A stretch of DNA of 24,715 nucleotides from Lingula anatina. Its lineage: Eukaryota > Brachiopoda > Lingulata > Lingulida > Lingulidae. Shown here in pieces: positions 18,289 through 24,715 of the stretch. A program made the position numbers and the translations under genes. Numbering within the stretch: position 1 is the first letter of the stretch; each line of letters begins with the position of its first letter. Location of the stretch: NCBI RefSeq assembly GCF_001039355.2, contig NW_019774236.1, positions 476,256 to 500,970 on the forward strand, written 5' to 3'. Under the pieces are notes generated by a model. The model had not been told where the DNA came from. It ran no database searches and was given only the letters and a program-made list of their open reading frames with translations.

Positions 18289-18495
18289 CCCCATTTCCAA
18301 AGATTAGATCTACTTTAGATCGACCTAACTCCCTGGGGGTTCATGCTAAATAGCTGTCAGCCGGGCGGACACGAAAGTTAATTACCTCCTTACAGCTTGT
18401 AGTAGGCGGGACGGACATTTAAGTCGGATTATCTGAAAGTAATCTAGTGAGACTCCCCGCGGGGATAGATCGATCTAAAATCTATGGGAATAGAG
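18289..18495. mobile_element. MITE-like inverted repeat, about 207 bp
   Basis: The left end CCCATTTCCAAAGATT with TTTAGATCGACCTA matches the reverse complement of the right end (CTATTCCCATAGATTTTAGA and TCGATCTA), with a short extra piece in the left arm. Flanks CTAACAC and CTAAGAC may be a decayed 7-8 bp target duplication, which would suit hAT-type elements. No coding capacity. Confidence 0.55.
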
Positions 18496-19347
18496 CCTAA
18501 GACAAAATAAGCGAACAGTGCTATTACATACTGCATGTGCCAAAACGCTTGGTATTGCTTTTATTTTCAAAATCAAGTCTACATATACGTTTCTCTTTAA
18601 AGAATGATAATCATAAATTTCCATTTTTAATTCAGCCTCCATGGCCATAACCCATCGAGAGGATTCGAGAGTGAAACTTACCTCTTTCTTCCTATTATAT
18701 TTATTTTATTATTAACATCATGTGCTAGAGTCTCTAACTTGCTATGCTCTGAACTCTTAATAAGGGTACCTTGCACCATCAAAATGGACGTATATATATA
18801 TATATATATCACCTCTGTGAAAACACTAGCTGCATGCTGGGATATCCATATTCTCCTAATAATTCTAATATTTCTGATGGATATATATGTACTGGTTAGC
18901 ACCAGAGTGGCAGCAATTTATACCTGCTAAGAAAAAAATAACACCCAGGTGTGAAAGAGACTGACATTAAAGTAAACTGTAATTAAGATGGAAACAACCC
19001 ATGTTTTTACCTTTTGAACCGCCCTGTGGTCACCAAGAGAACCATGAAATTATCAATTAACATGGACAGTTGAGGAATAGGCTATGTCTTCAAAATACAG
19101 GGTGAATCAAATAACTCTGAATATTAATTATTCAACCAATTTCCATCAATTGTGGTAAAATGTAAAACATACACCAAACTTTCACCTCTAAAATGTGCAG
19201 GATTCATAAGCAGAGCCTCACCATAATCGAAAAGGAAATAAATAGAACTCACACCAAAACCAATTCATAAATTAATAAAATAAAGGTAATGACATTTCTG
19301 ACCACTTTATACCTGAAATGCCAGCAAAGGTGTCTGCCAGATGGGCA
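18496..19347. other. Gene-free stretch
   Basis: It contains a (TA)n repeat at 18790-18809 and, on the minus strand, a strong isolated donor-like sequence, AAAGAG|GTAAGTT, at 18682/18681. Nothing else recognised. Confidence 0.55.
18790..18809. repeat. (TA)n microsatellite
   Basis: About ten TA units without interruption. Confidence 0.95.
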
Positions 19348-19361
19348 GTTACCATGGTAAC
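19348..19361. promoter_or_regulatory. Perfect X-box palindrome (RFX-type site)
   Basis: GTTACCATGGTAAC is a perfect 14-bp palindrome and equals the RFX factor consensus of two GTTRCC-type half sites with a 2-bp AT centre. It lies 5.3 kb upstream of the start codon. Binding and target gene are not shown. Confidence 0.55.
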
Positions 19362-19387
19362 CAGCTCTCCAGCATCCACTCCAGACA

Positions 19388-19645
19388 GTTGGTAATTGAA
19401 TTAAGGTCAACGCGGGAGACTTACGGCAACTCGGCAACTGGCCTCTGAAGTTACACCCCTCATCAGTAGCCCAGTAGGTGAAATAAGGCAAAGGCGGCAA
19501 CTTGTTTCAGATCTTGCAGTAGAAAAACAGGTTTATGGCCAGTGGGATAGAATTGATTTGAAGGAAATGTGCTGTAGGCAGTATCGACCTCTGATATTAC
19601 ACCCCTCATCTGTGGCACAGCAGGGGGAATGAGGAAAAGGTGTCT
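19388..19645. repeat. Diverged direct duplication
   Basis: 19388-19500 and 19540-19645 share CCTCTGAWRTTACACCCCTC and the flanking order of weaker matches (GAATT ahead of it, a GGNRAAATRAGG-like piece after it). The better half is roughly three-quarters identical. Origin unknown. Confidence 0.5.
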
Positions 19646-21827
19646 AAATATACAATGAAGAAAAGTGAAAATCCACAAAGAAAAACACCTTCATGACTGG
19701 TAAAGCTAATTAATACACCCTGTGAGAATTTTTTTTCATAGCAAAGAAGTTAAGTATTATTACTATATCAGCATAAAAACCATTGTAAAGTTCTGGAACT
19801 TTACTGGTAATGTGACTGCACCCTGTAAAACAATTGCTTAGTAAGGGCTCTTTTTACTAGGTGTTGAGATTTAATGTCAAAGTATGAAAAACATTAAATC
19901 ACAAATCATCTGAAAGATATTCACCACTTAGACAAACACTGAATGAACATCAGTAGAAATTAATTATGAGTGCCTGTATATGTTGCTTGTATCGCAGAAC
20001 AGGCATATTTTTGTGTCGTAAGAAAAAAGTTGGAGATATGGATAGCTAAGCCTTATATGACCCAGAGGAGGAAGGGATGCTTTGGTTGGAAAAACGCCAA
20101 GAAAAAAATCAGATTTCCCTTATAATCGCAAAAAATAAAAAGTCTGAAAGAAGAGCAGAAGGCTAAATTCTGGCATGTGTTCAATGGTGTACATGAATGA
20201 GTGCACCAAAATGAACATGTCACAGGCAAGTGTCTTCTGACACTTTTTAGGTTCTGTGCCAAACATCACAGAGTAAATAGGTTAAGTAATACAAACAAGC
20301 CATCCATACTCATCACGTGGCACCTCAGCAAAATTTTGAAGAAAAACACTTCTTCAAGTTCCACTTAGGACTGTCACAACCAGCTCCAAAACTGCAAGAG
20401 TGGCACCATCTACACTTGTGTCACAAACCATGTGCTCAAGTTTTATTTTGTTTTATTTAAATAGTAGTTAAGTTTTACCTTTGGTTTTGGGACAAAAATG
20501 TAGTAGAAAGTTGGGCCCAGAAAGCTAAACCAAGTAGCATATGTTGGAGGGTATCTCTTAAAGATCTGATAAATTTCTAACAAAATGTGGCGTAATAAAA
20601 TGATTTCTTGTCAAAATATTTAGCACTCCTGAAAATGACAACATAGTATCATGTAAAACAAACAAGTAAATAAACATTTAATATGCAAATGTTACTTTCA
20701 AGTTCTGAAGAATATCACTATCAGATATATACAAATAAGGGTGTGTTCAACACTGTTGATCTCCTATTCTGAAGTAGATACATGTATAACTTCTCAATTA
20801 GCTACCAGCATTAGTGCTTGTGTATTTTCTCTACTCAAAGAAAAACAATCAGGGAGCAACTGATAACCTGTCTATAAACCAACATTACATGCCTATGCAC
20901 TTTCATACAAGTCTTATAGTAATTACTATAGCTTTAGCCTTCCACTTATGGCTGTGTACTAACAATTCCAGATCGTTAGGTTGGGTTTAACAGGATCAGA
21001 AACTTGGATTAGTTTCACATATAGGCTTTTTTACCAGAAAGGCCATTACAAAATTGAAACAAAAAATCTTTTATGCAAATTACTCTTCACAGATATTTCT
21101 TACTCATTTAAAGAAAATCAATCAATTATATTTTCCAATGTCAGTATCCTTTGTGATTTTATTCTTCATTAAACAGGTGACAAAATTGACTGGGCCAAAA
21201 TTCACCTGACCAGAATTGATGCACACTTGATTATGGAGAGTAGCTGCTTCCCTAATATTTAACACGTTATCAATTCCTGGCCCTTCCCTTGTTTATCTTG
21301 AAAAATAAACAAAAAGAAACCAGGCAACAGATTTCACATTTCCTTCTTATGTTTAACCAGTAGAAAAAATGTTAGTAAACAACAAGTTTCTGCTGCTTCT
21401 CAGAAAACTAAGGTGTGACATAAATTTTACAGCCATGTTTTTGGCCATTTTTATGACTGCAAATCCCAAACATAACACCCAGGACCTTCTAAACTCTGGT
21501 TTAATTTGTCCTGTCTGCCATAAACATTATGACCAGTTTGTGAATGTTTTAGAAAGTTGAAAATAGTTCCCTGTGACTGGTATTCAAGAAAGTGTCCAGC
21601 TTAAAGAGCCATTAAAAAGCTTTTTAAAACTAGATTTTTTTTTTCACATGTATAAAAATAATTGCTTAGTCCTGATTGACTCTCCTCCCCATCAAAATCA
21701 TAATTTCCAAACAAAAGCATAGTTTTTTCTATTCTGACCAATTCCACCCACGTTTTTCTCTCATTTGTCCAAGTTGAAGATCATGCAATAATCCTTAGCT
21801 AAATCTCCCCACTACTAAAACAGGTAA
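19646..21827. other. Gene-free stretch
   Basis: No supported gene, RNA or mobile element. Near 19815 a 22-bp segment resembles one in the intron at 10350 (see findings). Confidence 0.6.
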
Positions 21828-21863
21828 GTCACCATGACGACTTGTAACAGTCACCATGACAAC
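21828..21863. promoter_or_regulatory. Two X-box-like sites 22 bp apart
   Basis: GTCACCATGACGAC (21828-21841) and GTCACCATGACAAC (21850-21863) are near-copies of the RFX X-box, each with mismatches in the second half site. Function is inferred only from the pattern. Confidence 0.35.
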
Positions 21864-24130
21864 TACAGCCAATTCCAATCTGGTGGAAAAATTATTAAAC
21901 TTACATAACCCATTTAAAAAAAACATTTTGAAATGGTTTGTGACAAGACGGTATTACTGCAGTAATCTTTTCCCACTCACAAGGTTAATCATGCCCCAAA
22001 TGGCATTTACCTAATACAACATCAAAAATCTACCACCAATGGTGAAACATTAAGAATCATCTAATGTTACTCAGGTTTAAGTTATAAGCTAATCTTACCA
22101 ATCCAATTAACTAAAAACTGTTTGATCATTCTAGAGATTCAAATGAGTGTGACTAATAACCCCCTCCTCCTCCATACCTGTGCTGCATAAGGACCTGCAA
22201 TAATTATTCAACCAAATGCCTAAATACACTGGGACAATTTCTCAGACTTGCCGATCAATGCTCAACCATCAGTTGGATGCAATGTTCCTGATTAAATTAT
22301 TTAGTTATTAATGTCTGGACAATCATCTTATGCTGCCATGTCTTCCTGTACACCTCAGAAGGAAATATCGCAATCAAGTTCTTAAATTCGAGAGGACTAA
22401 TCATTTTTAAGGTCTGGATTGGCAGAGAGATAAGTAGGTTTAAAAGATATGTAAACAGAAAAAAATTACCATGGGATATTTTCAAATGTGTTTACTGTAA
22501 TATAGTACATCTTTAACGCACTAGTTGGCGATCAATTTATGGAATACCTAAACTACAAGGTGAAATTCCACACAGCCCAGAGAGGCTATACACATAGTAC
22601 GGTACACCATTTACTGACTTCAAAAACCAGACAATGAATTCCAGATCCTAAATGTTGGCAATTTATGTTGATTTATATACCAGCCACCAGGTCCAGAGTT
22701 CCACTTCAAACATGAAGATGTCAGAAATGCATTTCTGGCCACTGTACTAACGATTCCAATATTAATACAAGATGAATTCCGGACTAGAACTGCCTGTAGC
22801 TGGCATCTGTTCTAAAAGATGGCCATAACATAGCAAGTGTCAAATCTCTGAGCTTGGGAGTAAAAACCAAAACGTCCCTCATGTTCCTACTCTTCATAAA
22901 ACAAAGAGTTGTACGTTCAGACATTTGAACCTGCATAGTATTCTTGTCTAAAAATGCCAGATATGGAAAGTTAACGGGGTCTGTAAAATTTATTCAGGGA
23001 TTTACACTATCACTATTTATCTGTCATATCTCCACTACTAGTTCTTTTCACATTACCTTCCAAAATGGTGAACATTCTTCTCTGCTCTGTGCCAACCCAT
23101 GTTATAATGTTGCATTTATTAATAAAAACAGCTGCTGTCTATGAGTAAACAGCATATTACCAATTGTACAGAATACTGATCCCCAAATCCACAAATTCCC
23201 ACAGAGTCACAATGTGGAGAAAAAAAAAGCAGCTAGAGAAAAAATTGCAGTCTGGTCAAATTATGGTTCCCTATTTGTAACCTTATGGAACATTTACACC
23301 AGCCCAAATGGTTCTCCCAGGTACCAGGTCTTAGCCCAGTTTGAAAAAGTAGGCAGCAAATACAATACAAAAACGTAACAACTGACTTTATGAAAAGTCA
23401 AAAACTAGGTATTTCCCAATTAAAATGTTCTTGCATTCTTGTTCACCAGTCAGTGACTATGACTTCCCATTCTCCTTGTCTCACATATTTGTATTAGTTC
23501 TAAAAGTGCTCTTGTGGCCCTTGTGTGCACTGGGGACGATCCTTTTCACCCATGTGTAAACAGGTCAACCCTGACCTCCAATAACTTCATACTGATCCTG
23601 AGCAAACATAATACTCGGAAATGATTTTTCTCTTTTTTTAGCTTTTCGGTAATTTAAGTCAAGTGGAATCATCCACTCAATACAGAAGCCCTGGTTTCTT
23701 GCACAAAACATCCTAATAATTTGAAACCCAGTAACTAGCAATGTACCATGTGAAGCACAGAGCAGTTGTTGTGCTGAAAATGGCTGATGAAAAATAACGA
23801 AATATGCGTCCTCCCTAGGGCCTGGTGATATAATTCCAAAGTTTCTCAACATATTTTTTACTTTTTTTTTTTTGGAGGAAACCAATTTTTTAAACAGGAA
23901 AAGGAACCCTAATCTACCTATCAATCAATTGGATTATAATACCAAACCAAAGGGCAAATAGCAAAATGCTGCCATCTTGTCTAGACATAGTTTTCCAAGT
24001 ATAGAAATGGCCATGCAAGTGCTCTTTGTAGGGGTCCCAATTACATTAATCAAAGATGTTTTCAAAATTAGCAAGATAAGTGATCTCAAAGTGTGCAGTG
24101 CAAGGTACCTAAGATCAGAACCCTTACGGT
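21864..24130. other. Gene-free stretch
   Basis: AT-rich. Open frames up to about 120 codons (23565-23924, 23934-24290) show no domain or compositional support. Nothing else recognised. Confidence 0.55.
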
Positions 24131-24138
24131 AAAGTCTT

Positions 24139-24262
24139 GAAAATTTCGTCGTTCTTGAAAATTTCGTCGGCAGACGGTTTTCCGCCGACGTAATTTTTTT
24201 CCCTTTGAAAACTTCGTCGACCTTGAAAATGAGGTACTCGAAAATTTTTGAAAAGTTCGTCG
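24139..24262. repeat. Four copies of GAAAANTTCGTCG
   Basis: Copies start at 24139, 24157, 24207 and 24250. The second merges into a hairpin: AAAATTTCGTCGGC at 24158-24171 pairs, with one mismatch, with GCCGACGTAATTTT at 24184-24197. CpG-rich compared with the rest of the window. Confidence 0.8.
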
Positions 24263-24414
24263 CCAAATATGGCCGCGTTGTCCAGCTCAAATATGAAGGT
24301 AATGCGTCAGTTGATTCAAGACAATGATACGATCAGGATATCATTGCCGATAACACTCTCAATGGGAGATAGGAACAATAGTGCGCCCCTGCGAGCGGAA
24401 CTTTGTTCGTGGAG

Positions 24415-24715
24415 GATCGTCAGCAGGAAATCCTTATTCTAACCCCCCTCCTCCCCCTTTTAATTTTATAAATAATATATATTTTACATTTTATCTTTAA
24501 CCCCCCCCCCCTTCCCCGCTCACGGCATATCTTCAGCGGAGAATCGTTCGCGTAATATCGTCAAGACTGTTCGCGTAGGATCGTCAGAGGGAGATCGTTC
24601 GCGATCGAGACGAAAAACAATTTTCATATCATCATCGGGAGATCGTTTGCGACATAAACAAGAATGAAATGCAATTTTCATATTAGTTCAAGGGATTTAG
24701 GGAACTTCGTTCGCG
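24415..24715. repeat. CpG-rich array of GATCGTTCGCG / GATCGTCAG words, continuing past the window
   Basis: TTCGCG-type words end near 24552, 24575, 24603, 24651 (TTTGCG) and 24715. GATCGTCAG or close forms occur at 24415, 24556 and 24579. CAATTTTCATAT occurs near 24618 and 24672, suggesting a degenerate unit of about 55 bp. Poly-C (about 11) interrupts near 24500. It could be a minisatellite or the end of a mobile element. Confidence 0.65.

Noticed and set aside
21369-21560. Short frame with CPVCHKH, zinc-finger-like
   Set aside because: A single CxxC without a second pair, no splice context and no neighbouring coding signal.
23565-23924. 119-codon frame on the minus strand
   Set aside because: Low-complexity Lys-rich start and no recognisable domain; a chance frame in AT-rich DNA is likely.
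23934-24290. 118-codon frame on the minus strand
   Set aside because: It runs through the CGTCG repeat block; no domain or splice support.
1-24715. CRISPR array, operon, bacterial defence system, rRNA or tRNA gene
   Set aside because: No regular spaced repeats, no prokaryote-type gene order and no recognisable RNA gene; the window is intron-bearing animal DNA.

Overview
This window is animal nuclear DNA. It carries an intron-rich gene on the minus strand with canonical GT-AG junctions, AT-rich introns, microsatellites and several short inverted-repeat transposons (MITE-like). The organism is not identifiable with certainty. A non-vertebrate, probably marine and perhaps lophotrochozoan (mollusc-like), animal fits best, because the gene looks like the single invertebrate L1-family gene (neuroglian) and because of the repeat types. 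This is inference.

Positions 160-14121, minus strand: twenty consecutive coding exons join in one uninterrupted frame. They encode a signal peptide, six Ig domains and five fibronectin type III domains, 1126 residues plus one base of the next codon. This is the whole ectodomain of an L1CAM/neuroglian-family cell-adhesion protein. The membrane-spanning segment and ankyrin-binding tail are not in the window; they should lie to the left of position 1. The start codon (14076-14078) has a strong context and an in-frame stop upstream, and its exon begins at a splice acceptor, so a noncoding leader exon lies further upstream.

Introns: mostly 200-500 bp; the larger ones are 12051-14011, 7781-9540 and 4183-5350. 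They hold a 175-bp MITE with a possible 3-bp target duplication, a degenerate hAT-like MITE, a 33-bp tandem duplication, a dense array of the palindrome CCTATAGG, a G-rich stretch just after one splice donor and an (ATT)n tract touching another donor. Sequence immediately after the last exon offers an in-frame stop and an AATAAA, which could make a secreted form.

Positions 14122-24715: upstream flank or first intron, without a gene I can support. It contains a 312-bp foldback element with flanking AATATA, two further MITE-like inverted repeats, CT/T, AT and AAT simple repeats, a perfect 14-bp RFX X-box palindrome, a pair of X-box-like sites and, at the right edge, a CpG-rich block of repeated CGTCG and TTCGCG motifs that runs off the window.

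I found no rRNA, tRNA, CRISPR array or prokaryote-type system, and nothing I would call an undescribed system. The observations most worth testing are the possible intronic-polyadenylation isoform, the RGD in FN3-4, the CCTATAGG array, the foldback element and the right-edge motif array.
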